Source: Chitinophaga pendula (GTDB lineage Bacteria > Bacteroidota > Bacteroidia > Chitinophagales > Chitinophagaceae). From it: DNA of 64,000 nucleotides. The translations under genes and the position numbers were made by a program. The stretch lies in the NCBI RefSeq assembly GCF_020386615.1, contig NZ_CP077769.1, positions 1,612,001-1,676,000 of the forward strand. Reading direction: 5' to 3'. This document shows, piece by piece, positions 1-8,163 of the stretch. Positions within the stretch are counted from its first letter, which is position 1; each line of letters begins with the position of its first letter. The notes beneath the pieces were generated by a model. The model saw only the letters and a list, made by a program, of their open reading frames with translations. It was not told where the DNA came from and searched no databases.

Positions 1-1534
1 CCATATGATGGGCAACAGCGGTGGCAACTTGCTCGACGATTGGGAACTGATCTATCAGCATCCGCAACTACAGGGTGGCTTCATATGGGACTTCGCCGAT
101 CAGACCTTCAAACGTAAAGACGAACAGGGCCGCGATATCTGGGCCTATGGCGGTGATATGGGTACCGTAGGCGCTACCAGCGATACCAGCTTCTGCGCCG
201 ATGGCTTGCTCGCCGCCGACCGGTCCCCGCATCCCCAGGCCTTCGAAGTCAGGAAAGTATATCAATACATACGGATCACCCCCGTAGACAGCTCCATGCA
301 GCAATGGCGTATACAGAACCACTACGACTTTACTAACCTGTCCGCCTATACTTTACGCTGGTCCCTCCGGGCCGATGGTAGGCATATCACCGCCGCCAAT
401 ATGCCGCCCATCCAACTCCGGCCAGGCACAGATACCGTAGTGACAATACCACTGCCTCCCATACATCCGCAACCAGGAGTGGAATATTTCCTGCATTGGC
501 AGGCTTCCACCAACGCTGCCGCACCGCTGTTACCCAAAGGTTGGGTAGCCGCCACAGAACAATATCGTTTGCCTGCCTACCAACCTATTCGTCTGCAACG
601 ACTCAACACCGCTATGCTGTCCACATTGCGGGTACAGGATACGGCGGACGAACTTCGCATCGGCAATGATCATTTTACCGCTGCCTTCAGTAAGACCCGG
701 GGCTGGCTGCATCAGCTTGTAGCAAATGGCACCGCTCTTATGGCAAGTCCACTCATGCCACATTTCTGGCGGGCAGCCACCGACAACGATATTGGCAACA
801 GTATGCAGATACGCGCCGCCGTATGGCAACATGCCGCAGATAGTGCCGTATTGCAGGCGATCACCGCTTCCATACAGGATAGCTTCCGCATAACAATAAG
901 TACCCGCCACTTCCTGCCCACCGTAAAAGTGCAATACAATACCTCCTATCGCATACTGGCCAACGGAGATATCAACGTCAGCGTCGACTTCCTCCCGGCA
1001 GATACCACCATGCCCGAACTACCGCGTATCGGTATGCGCATGTCCGTGCTCCCGGCATACGACAACGTAAGCTGGCTGGGAAGAGGGCCCTTCGATAATT
1101 ATGCCGATCGGCACTTCGCAGCAGAGGTAGCTGTCTATTCCGCAAAAGCAGATGCCCTCTTTCATCCCTACCCAAGAGCACAGGAAAGCGGCTATCGCAC
1201 CGGCATCCGCTGGGTAGCACTGCAAGCCGCCAACAAAAGCGGCTGGATCATGACCAGCGACTCCCTCATGAATACCGGTATACTGCATTTCAACCAACAA
1301 CGGCTCGACTTCGATCGCTCCCGTAACAAACATGGTGGATCAATGACCAATGAACCGCTCATCACCTGGAACATCGATTACCGGCAATCAGGCGTGGGTG
1401 GCGACAACAGCTGGGGCGCCAAAGCACACCCGCAATATCGCATCCCCTGCCGCAACTATCACTACTCATTCCTCCTGAGACCATTACCCGCTGGCGCCAA
1501 CGCCGGCACACTGGCAAAAGAACGATGCGAATAA
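1..1534 (+). CDS. GH2 beta-galactosidase, LacZ type (C-terminal half, 5' end outside window)
   Basis: Hydrolyses terminal beta-galactosides. The reading frame is already open at base 2, so the annotated ATG at 5 is internal. The first residues (H-MMGNSGGNL) match the segment just after the catalytic nucleophile Glu of LacZ enzymes (EYAHAMGNS), so both catalytic glutamates lie upstream of the window. Next come QGGFIWDFADQ and FCADGL-ADRSPHP, which line the barrel end, then a beta-sandwich, then the Bgal_small domain from about residue 215 (GNDHFTAAFSKTRGWL) with the QESGYRTGIRW signature. About half of a roughly 1000-residue enzyme is visible. The stop overlaps the next start by 10 bp, which indicates translational coupling in a four-gene operon. 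Family assignment is firm; the substrate is inferred from context only. Confidence 0.9.
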   Translation, partial: HMMGNSGGNLLDDWELIYQHPQLQGGFIWDFADQTFKRKDEQGRDIWAYGGDMGTVGATSDTSFCADGLLAADRSPHPQAFEVRKVYQYIRITPVDSSMQQWRIQNHYDFTNLSAYTLRWSLRADGRHITAANMPPIQLRPGTDTVVTIPLPPIHPQPGVEYFLHWQASTNAAAPLLPKGWVAATEQYRLPAYQPIRLQRLNTAMLSTLRVQDTADELRIGNDHFTAAFSKTRGWLHQLVANGTALMASPLMPHFWRAATDNDIGNSMQIRAAVWQHAADSAVLQAITASIQDSFRITISTRHFLPTVKVQYNTSYRILANGDINVSVDFLPADTTMPELPRIGMRMSVLPAYDNVSWLGRGPFDNYADRHFAAEVAVYSAKADALFHPYPRAQESGYRTGIRWVALQAANKSGWIMTSDSLMNTGILHFNQQRLDFDRSRNKHGGSMTNEPLITWNIDYRQSGVGGDNSWGAKAHPQYRIPCRNYHYSFLLRPLPAGANAGTLAKERCE

Positions 1535-3471
1535 TTACAAGATACTTGACCGCCCTCATAGGCATAGGCTGCCTGCACGCGCAGGCCCAGCAACCAGATA
1601 GGCAAAAGTTCCCGGATGTACTCGATATCCGACACCAGGTAAAAGATACCAATAACACCGTTGCTGGTTTTTTCGCCGACCAGGGCGCCTGGCACGCCTA
1701 CGCACTGCCAGCTCGTGAAGAAGATAATGGAGCCTTCGTCGGCCCCCTCATCATGGACATGCAGGGGCGCTGGCTGGGCCATAACACCGCCCGCTTGCGC
1801 ATATTCGAAAACGAGAGAGAATTGCCCATGTCCGCCATCACCGTGCATTATTACCCGGGAATACTCGTACAGACCTGGCAACTGCCGGGCCTGCAGGTAA
1901 ACATGCAACTGCTGTATAGCAATAAAAACACAGCCGTCATACAAGCGACGATAAAGAATACAGCCAAACAATCGCGCACCCTCGACCTGCAATGGTCGGC
2001 CAACGTACTGCTGGCTACCAGCTACAGCCGCCCGGCCGGCGACCTGCTCCTGCAACTGCAAAAAGGTGGCCATCAGCTGCGCATCCGGTACGATACCCCT
2101 ACCTGGCAAATCACCACTGCCAAAGAAGGATACAGTGCCACAAAAAAGATCTCCCTACCACCGGGCAACACCAGCCGCATCACACAAAGCCAATCCTATA
2201 ATGCAGACGCCTTACAGACACCGGAACACCAGCAGATATCGTCATTTACCTCCCTGCTGCGTGCCAACCAACAACGCTGGAACAACTACCTCCAAAAAGG
2301 ACTCAAAGGCGTCGCTCCGGCACAACAACGGCTGGGTACTAAATGTATCGTCACCTTGCTCACTAACTGGCGCAGCGCTACCAAAGGATTACATCACGAC
2401 GGCGTATTCCCCTCCGCCAGCTACCAGGGCTTCTATGGCTTCTGGGCATGGGATAGCTGGAAACAGGCAGTCGCACTCACCCGCTTCCACCCACAGCTGG
2501 CAAAAGATAATATCCGCGCCATGTTCGACTTCCAGGATACCGCCGGTATGGTACCCGATTGCATCTACACCGACACGACAGAGAACAACTGGCGGGATAC
2601 CAAACCGCCGCTGGCAGCCTGGGCCGTCAATGCCGTATTCCGCAGCACGCACGATACCGCATTCGTAAAAGAAATGTACCCGCTGCTGGAAAAATACCAC
2701 CACTGGTGGTACGCCAACCGCGACCATGACCGCGATAGCCTCTGCGAATTCGGCGCCACTGATGGCACCCGCATCGCCGCCGCCTGGGAAAGCGGCATGG
2801 ACAACGCCGTACGTTTCGATAACGCCCGCATGCTGCAAAATGGCCCCCACGCCTGGTCCCTCGACCAGGCCTCCGTCGACTTGAATGTATACCTCTACGC
2901 CGAAAAGAATTACCTGGCCACATTAGCCGCCGTCCTCAAACAACCGGCACAACATTGGCACACACAGGCAGCACAACTGAAACAACACATCGATCGCCGC
3001 TTCTATGACACAGAGACAGGCTTCTACTACGATCGCCGCCTGCCGGGCGACTCCCTCGTCAAAGTGCTGGGCGCCGAAGGATGGCTACCCCTCTGGGCCG
3101 GCCTCTCCAGCAAAGACCAGGCACAAAACATCGCCAACATACTACAGCAGCCAACTACCTTCAACACACAAGTACCCCTACCCGTACTGTCTGCCGCTCA
3201 CCCGGCTTTCGATCCACGCCGCGGATACTGGAGAGGCCCCGTATGGCTCGACCAGTTCTACTTCGCTGTCAATGGACTACAACGCTATCAACTACACGCT
3301 ATAGCCGATACCTTCCTGCATAAACTCTGGACCAACGCCGAAGGCATGCAGGACAGCCGGCCATTGTACGAAAACTATCATCCCCTCACCGGAAAAGGAC
3401 TCAATGCCATCCACTTCAGCTGGTCAGCAGCCCACGTACTGCTCATGCTGGATAAAACAAGCGTAGAATAG
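1525..3471 (+). CDS. GH63 / MGH1-like alpha-glucosidase, exported
   Basis: This 648-residue protein has an N-terminal signal peptide ending near HAQAQQ (residues 1-23), a beta-rich N-domain and an (alpha/alpha)6 barrel of the GH63/trehalase-like clan. Clan signatures seen are GFYGFWAWDSWKQ, PDCIYTDTTENNW, WESGMDNAVRFDN (Asp426, likely general acid) and GYWRGPVWLDQFYF. Glu616 in LYENYHP is the likely base. GH63 enzymes invert alpha-glucosidic bonds, and eukaryotic members remove alpha-1,2-linked glucose; E. coli YgjK is a bacterial relative. The start overlaps the GH2 stop and the next gene follows after 3 bp. In this operon an alpha-1,2-glucosidase acting on glucosyl-galactosyl-hydroxylysine is a reasonable inference. 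Mannosylglycerate-type or other alpha-glucoside specificity remains possible. Confidence 0.85.
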   Translation: MRIITRYLTALIGIGCLHAQAQQPDRQKFPDVLDIRHQVKDTNNTVAGFFADQGAWHAYALPAREEDNGAFVGPLIMDMQGRWLGHNTARLRIFENERELPMSAITVHYYPGILVQTWQLPGLQVNMQLLYSNKNTAVIQATIKNTAKQSRTLDLQWSANVLLATSYSRPAGDLLLQLQKGGHQLRIRYDTPTWQITTAKEGYSATKKISLPPGNTSRITQSQSYNADALQTPEHQQISSFTSLLRANQQRWNNYLQKGLKGVAPAQQRLGTKCIVTLLTNWRSATKGLHHDGVFPSASYQGFYGFWAWDSWKQAVALTRFHPQLAKDNIRAMFDFQDTAGMVPDCIYTDTTENNWRDTKPPLAAWAVNAVFRSTHDTAFVKEMYPLLEKYHHWWYANRDHDRDSLCEFGATDGTRIAAAWESGMDNAVRFDNARMLQNGPHAWSLDQASVDLNVYLYAEKNYLATLAAVLKQPAQHWHTQAAQLKQHIDRRFYDTETGFYYDRRLPGDSLVKVLGAEGWLPLWAGLSSKDQAQNIANILQQPTTFNTQVPLPVLSAAHPAFDPRRGYWRGPVWLDQFYFAVNGLQRYQLHAIADTFLHKLWTNAEGMQDSRPLYENYHPLTGKGLNAIHFSWSAAHVLLMLDKTSVE

Positions 3472-3474
3472 ATC

Positions 3475-5796
3475 ATGATGAATACACAACTGACAACCGC
3501 ACAACTGGATAACTTACTCCATATACACTATGGATTGCAGGCAAGCATCACGCCGCTGGAAGGATACGATGAACAAAACTATCTCTTACAGACCGCCGAT
3601 GGTAATCGCTATATATGTAAACTGGCCGGCATCCGGCACAACCTGTACTTCCTCGATGCACAGGTCCGCATATTGCAACACCTGGCCCAGTCCCCGGTTA
3701 GCAATGGATTTCAACGGGTATTACTCAACCGTAACGGCGATGGCCTCACCGTCATCACCACCGGCCCCGAAGTACTGTACATGCGCGTACTTACCTATCT
3801 CGAAGGAGATACCTGGGTCACCGCCGCTTCAGCAGATACCTCCCTGCTACAAAGCCTGGGCGCTTTCCTCGGCCGCATGGACCATGCATTGCGCCTATTC
3901 TCCCATCCGGCCGCACATCGGGATATCACCTGGGACCTCGCCAACACCGCCATCGCATCACAACACCTCGAACATATACACGATCCGGAACGCCGCCGCC
4001 TCGCCGCCTACTTCCTCCTCCAATTTGAAACAGAAGTACTGCCCGTACTGCCTCACCTGCGTAAAGCCATATTGCACAACGATGCCAATGACTACAACGT
4101 ACTGGTGAAACATAACAGGGTAACAGGCCTCATCGACTTCGGAGATATGGTCTACTCACAACTGATCAACAACCTCGCTATCGCCTGCACCTACGCAATG
4201 CTCCACCAGCACGACCCCCTCGCAGCAGCGGTAGCAGTAATACAGGGATATCACGAGACATACTCGCTGCAACTACAGGAGATACAGGTACTCTACTATC
4301 TGATCGCCGCTCGTCTATGCATCAGCGTCACCAACTCCGCACGCCTGTCCGCTGCCGGCAGCACCAACACCTTCCACTTCGTAACCGAAAATGCCGCCTG
4401 GAACCTCCTCCACCGCCTGATAAAGATCAACCCGGTAGCTGCAGAAAACGCATTCCGCCTCGCCGCAGGTTTCCCACCCTGCATCACCATAAATGAAGCA
4501 CATACCGCCTTGCTGCAAACACGCAAGACACATGTCGGCCGTAACCTCAGCATCAGCTATCGCCAGCCACTTAAAATATGGAAAGGCGCACTGCAATACC
4601 TGTACGATGACCAGGGCCGTACCTTCGTCGACTGCGTCAACAACGTCAGCCATGTCGGCCACTGCCACCCGACAGTCGTAAAGGCAATCGCACAACAAGC
4701 CGCCCGCCTCAACACCAACACCCGATACCTGCACGATCACCTCGTCGAATATGCCCGCATGCTCACAGATACCTTGCCCGAACCACTACAGGTATGCTAC
4801 TTCACCAACTCCGGCAGCGAAGCCAACGACCTCGCCATCCGCATGAGCCGCCACTTTACCAAACAACGCGACGTCATCGTACTCGATCATGCCTACCATG
4901 GCACCTCCACCGTCGCCATGGAACTCAGCCCCTACAAATTCGATGGCAAAGGAGGCTTCGGCAAACCCCCGCATACACACAAAGCGTTGAATCCCGACCT
5001 CTATCGCGGACCATATCGGTATGATGATACACAGGCGGGCGCCAAATACGCCGCCGATGTACAACATATCATCACACAACTGCAGGCCAATGGTAAAGCT
5101 CCTGCCGCCTATATCTGCGAAACATTATTGGGGGTCGGCGGACAAATACCCTTGCCGCCGGGTTATCTACAGGAAGTATATCGATACGTACGCGCAGCAG
5201 GTGGCGTATGTATCGCCGATGAAGTACAGGTTGGTTTCGGTAGGGTAGGAGCGTGCACATGGGGCTTCGAACTGCAACAGGTTACACCCGATATCGTCGT
5301 ACTGGGTAAACCGATCGGCAACGGCCACCCACTGGCAGCCGTTATCACCACACAGGAAATAGCCGATGCCTTCAACAATGGCATGGAATATTTCAATACC
5401 TTCGGCGGTAATCCCGTCTCCATGGCCTGCGGCAAAGCTGTCCTGAAAGTCATGCAGGAAGAACAACTGCAACAGTCCGCCAAAACTACCGGCGACCACT
5501 TCCTGCAGGGACTCCGCCAACTAATGGACAAACATCCCATCATCGGCGACGTACGTGGCCATGGCCTCTTCATCGGCGCCGAACTGGTACGCGACCGCAT
5601 CACCCTCGAACCAGCCGTACCGGAGATCGACGACATCGTCGAACAAATGAAAGAACGTGGCTTCCTCCTCAGCACCGATGGACCACTCCACAACGTGCTC
5701 AAAATAAAACCACCATTGGTATTCAATAAAGAAAACGCCGACGATTTCCTCTTTCACCTGGATAACATCCTGCAAACAACACCGATCAAAAAGTAA
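3475..5796 (+). CDS. Fused APH-type kinase and class III PLP phospho-lyase (candidate hydroxylysine kinase/5-phosphohydroxylysine lyase)
   Basis: Two enzymes are joined in 773 residues. Residues about 1-330 form an aminoglycoside-phosphotransferase-fold kinase, with the catalytic loop HNDANDYN (His201, Asp203) and the metal-binding DFGD (Asp221). Residues about 345-765 form a class III aminotransferase-fold domain, with NVSHVGHCHP, FTNSGSEANDLA, CIADEVQVGFGR and the PLP lysine in GKPIGNGHP (Lys612). Human homologues of the halves are hydroxylysine kinase and the phospho-lyases for 5-phosphohydroxylysine or phosphoethanolamine. Some bacterial relatives carry an M23 peptidase-like domain between the halves; none is seen here. 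Predicted products from 5-hydroxylysine are 2-aminoadipate semialdehyde, ammonia and phosphate. Ethanolamine is an alternative substrate, but the following DUF1338 gene favours hydroxylysine. Two adjacent ATGs (3475, 3478) are both possible starts. Confidence 0.85.
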   Translation: MMNTQLTTAQLDNLLHIHYGLQASITPLEGYDEQNYLLQTADGNRYICKLAGIRHNLYFLDAQVRILQHLAQSPVSNGFQRVLLNRNGDGLTVITTGPEVLYMRVLTYLEGDTWVTAASADTSLLQSLGAFLGRMDHALRLFSHPAAHRDITWDLANTAIASQHLEHIHDPERRRLAAYFLLQFETEVLPVLPHLRKAILHNDANDYNVLVKHNRVTGLIDFGDMVYSQLINNLAIACTYAMLHQHDPLAAAVAVIQGYHETYSLQLQEIQVLYYLIAARLCISVTNSARLSAAGSTNTFHFVTENAAWNLLHRLIKINPVAAENAFRLAAGFPPCITINEAHTALLQTRKTHVGRNLSISYRQPLKIWKGALQYLYDDQGRTFVDCVNNVSHVGHCHPTVVKAIAQQAARLNTNTRYLHDHLVEYARMLTDTLPEPLQVCYFTNSGSEANDLAIRMSRHFTKQRDVIVLDHAYHGTSTVAMELSPYKFDGKGGFGKPPHTHKALNPDLYRGPYRYDDTQAGAKYAADVQHIITQLQANGKAPAAYICETLLGVGGQIPLPPGYLQEVYRYVRAAGGVCIADEVQVGFGRVGACTWGFELQQVTPDIVVLGKPIGNGHPLAAVITTQEIADAFNNGMEYFNTFGGNPVSMACGKAVLKVMQEEQLQQSAKTTGDHFLQGLRQLMDKHPIIGDVRGHGLFIGAELVRDRITLEPAVPEIDDIVEQMKERGFLLSTDGPLHNVLKIKPPLVFNKENADDFLFHLDNILQTTPIKK

Positions 5797-5800
5797 ACAC

Positions 5801-6700
5801 ATGACACACCATACACTCGATCAGGTCCTGCATGGCCTAATGCGCCGATACCAGGAGCGCGTGCCCGACGTAACCGCCATCACCAACGCCATGATCCATA
5901 AAGGCATCATCGCCGAAGCCGCCGACATAGAAAATGATCATATCGCATTCCGCACCATGGGTGTTCCACACCTGGGAATCAGATCACTGGAAAAAATATT
6001 CCTGCATTACGGCTACACGAAAAAAGAACACTACCATTTTAATGCAAAGAAACTGGATGCCTGGTGGTACGCACCGCCCGCACCACATTACCCCCGCATC
6101 TTCATCAGCGAACTGCGCGTAGCAGATCTCTCCACAGCAGCTCAACATCGCATCCATCAATTCACCGGCCAGGTGACCGCCAATCCGGTAGATATGCTGG
6201 ACCTGGACAATGCAGCCGCAGTAGAGGAATTCCTGCATAGCAGTCAATGGTCGCTGCCGTCTCTGGAAGACTACCAGGCCCTGTTGGAAGAAAGCGAATA
6301 CGCCGCCTGGGTCATCTACAACCGGTACTATCTCAATCATTTCACCATCAGCGTACACCACCTCCCTCCGGGATATAACACCGTAGCAGACTTCAACCAG
6401 TTCCTGCTGCAACAGGGCTTTACACTCAATACAGCCGGCGGCACCATCAAAACCAGCCCCGACGGACTACTGCTCCAAAGCAGTACCGTCGCCGGTATGA
6501 TTACCGCCACCTTCGCCAACGGAGCCACCTCACCCATCGCTGGCTCCTACGTAGAATTCGCAGAACGTCGCATACTGCCAGCCTTCATACACCTGCCGCC
6601 GGCACAGCTCAAACGCGAACATCGCCGCGAAGGCTTCGAAGCAGGTAACGCCGACCGCATATTCGAAAGCACCTATCGCGAACAGACCAACAAAGTATAA
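5801..6700 (+). CDS. DUF1338 protein, candidate 2-oxoadipate dioxygenase/decarboxylase (HglS-like)
   Basis: DUF1338 enzymes (HglS/YdcJ) are Fe(II) enzymes of the vicinal-oxygen-chelate type that convert 2-oxoadipate to D-2-hydroxyglutarate and CO2 in lysine catabolism. The family signatures are visible: DHIAFRT (His47 as metal ligand, Arg51 in the position that contacts substrate), ISVHHLPPG (His186/His187) and YVEFAER (Glu252). The length of 299 residues suits the shorter members of the family; the Pseudomonas enzyme is longer. The start lies 4 bp after the kinase-lyase stop, so this is the last gene of the operon. The semialdehyde dehydrogenase and aminoadipate transaminase that would link the two steps are not in the window. 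The family call is strong; the 2-oxoadipate substrate is inferred from family and operon. Confidence 0.85.
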   Translation: MTHHTLDQVLHGLMRRYQERVPDVTAITNAMIHKGIIAEAADIENDHIAFRTMGVPHLGIRSLEKIFLHYGYTKKEHYHFNAKKLDAWWYAPPAPHYPRIFISELRVADLSTAAQHRIHQFTGQVTANPVDMLDLDNAAAVEEFLHSSQWSLPSLEDYQALLEESEYAAWVIYNRYYLNHFTISVHHLPPGYNTVADFNQFLLQQGFTLNTAGGTIKTSPDGLLLQSSTVAGMITATFANGATSPIAGSYVEFAERRILPAFIHLPPAQLKREHRREGFEAGNADRIFESTYREQTNKV

Positions 6701-6728
6701 CACTGTCCAACACCCTATACCTATGAAA

Positions 6729-6753
6729 AAAGGATGGCATATAGCCATCCTTT
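6729..6753. terminator. Bidirectional terminator between the convergent DUF1338 and flavin monooxygenase genes
   Basis: A perfect 10-bp stem, AAAGGATGGC with GCCATCCTTT, closes a 5-nt loop. On the minus strand it runs into six T residues; on the plus strand the T tract is weaker (TTTACTTTT). Confidence 0.8.
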
Positions 6754-6780
6754 ACTTTTAATATAAAAAGCTGGTAGGAA

Positions 6781-7818
6781 TTATTTCGCCGTAACCGCTT
6801 TCCGCACCGCCGGTGCCACTTGAGTACCCAGCAATTCTATCGTCTTCATCAGGTCCTGGTGAGAAGGAGCACCCACATCCACATGCATCACAAACCGCGT
6901 CAGCCCAAACATCTCCTGGTGATACAGTATCTTGTCGATCACCTCGTTAGGCTCACCGATCAGCAATGCACCCTCCCGGCCACGACCACTTTCAAATTGC
7001 TGCCGGGAATAAGGAGGCCACCCCCTGTCCCTGCCTATCCGGTCCATCTGCCGCTCATAATGAGGAAAATAACGATCCGCCAACGCACGCCCGTCTTCAC
7101 CTACCAACCCATGCGAATGAGTCGCCAACCGCATCTTCGACGGATCATGGCCGGCATTCAGATATTCCTCTTTATACAATTCAAAAAAGGGCTGGAACTG
7201 CCGGGGCATACCGCCGATAATAGCGATTACCAAAGGCAACCCTAACCGGGCCGCCCGTACCACCGACTCCGGCGTACCGCCTACCGCTATCCAGATATCA
7301 AGGTGGTTGTCCACCGCACGTGGCAACACCTGCTGCTGCTCCAACGCCGCCCGGTGTTTACCCTGCCAACTGATCACCTCGTTGTCGTTGATAGCCAGCA
7401 ATAACTGCAGCTTCTCGGCAAACAATGAATTGTAATCCCGCAGATCATAACCAAACAAAGGAAACGACTCCGTAAAACTACCCCGGCCCGCCGTCAACTC
7501 CGCCCGCCCATTGGATAAAAGATCCACCGTAGCAAAATTTTGATATGTCCGCACCGGGTCCGTAGAACTTAATACCGTCACCGCACTGGCCAGCTTGATA
7601 CGTTTAGTAACAGTCGCCGCCGCCGCCAGGATAATCTCCGGACTCGATACCGAAAAATCCGGCCGGTGATGCTCCCCAATACCAAACACATCCAACCCTA
7701 CCTCATCCGCCAGCTTGATCTCCGCTATCATTTCCTGCAGCCTTGTCTGAGGCGACTGAAACGTACGCGTTGCCGCATCGTACCCTAAGTCGCCAAACAT
7801 ACTTACACCTATTTCCAT
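6781..7818 (-). CDS. LLM-class flavin-dependent oxidoreductase
   Basis: This 345-residue protein is a luciferase-like (bacterial LLM fold) flavin oxidoreductase that uses FMNH2 or F420-type flavin. Family signatures are an N-terminal strand IGVSMFGDLGY, GLDVFGIGEHHRPDFSVSSPEI, LASAVTVLSSTDPVRTYQNF, LSNGRAELTAGRGSF and DIWIAVGGTPESV. This pattern is typical of the stand-alone group 1 LLM proteins whose substrates are mostly unknown. It is transcribed alone on the minus strand, convergent with the hydroxylysine operon. A 55-bp-spaced direct repeat lies just upstream. The start at ATG 7818 gives the expected N-terminal strand. The substrate cannot be told from the sequence. Confidence 0.9.
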   Translation of the reverse strand: MEIGVSMFGDLGYDAATRTFQSPQTRLQEMIAEIKLADEVGLDVFGIGEHHRPDFSVSSPEIILAAAATVTKRIKLASAVTVLSSTDPVRTYQNFATVDLLSNGRAELTAGRGSFTESFPLFGYDLRDYNSLFAEKLQLLLAINDNEVISWQGKHRAALEQQQVLPRAVDNHLDIWIAVGGTPESVVRAARLGLPLVIAIIGGMPRQFQPFFELYKEEYLNAGHDPSKMRLATHSHGLVGEDGRALADRYFPHYERQMDRIGRDRGWPPYSRQQFESGRGREGALLIGEPNEVIDKILYHQEMFGLTRFVMHVDVGAPSHQDLMKTIELLGTQVAPAVRKAVTAK

Positions 7819-8163
7819 AACTGATTAATTATTGTTGATAATATAAGTTGCAACATCTATTCGTGCCACAAACATAGGCTTTTTATTCCAGTTAAAAGAC
7901 ATACCTCGCGTCCACCGCTCCTGTATCATTCCCATAACATTCGTATATCCCAGGTATACCTCGCGTCCACCGCTCCAATAGTCGGGGCCGCTATTTTCTG
8001 CACACATCTTTTGACGATTCTCTGACACATAGTTAAAATGTCAATACATACCATATTGAATGGCCTTGTTTTTCCGGATATCGAAAATCTTTTTCCCGAT
8101 CTGATCTCCCTAACAATTATATACTTGTCAACTTGCGCGCCAGATCAGAAAAATAATATTGTC
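7819..8163. other. Intergenic region between divergent LLM oxidoreductase and TonB receptor genes
   Basis: This 345-bp gap holds an identical 21-bp direct repeat (7901-7921 and 7956-7976) and no convincing gene. An open frame on the minus strand (7825-8028, 67 codons) reads straight through both repeats and resembles no known protein. Confidence 0.6.
7901..7976. repeat. Pair of identical 21-bp direct repeats, 55 bp apart
   Basis: The repeat begins ATACCTCGCGTCCACC and ends GCTCC; the copies are at 7901-7921 and 7956-7976. The copies are far more GC-rich than the AT-rich surroundings. They sit 80-160 bp upstream of the LLM oxidoreductase start and a similar distance from the TonB receptor start, so they could be binding sites for a regulator of either gene. 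Confidence 0.8.

Noticed and set aside
7825..8028. 67-codon minus-strand gene upstream of the LLM oxidoreductase
   Set aside because: It reads through two identical direct repeats and the divergent promoter region, with no recognisable protein features.
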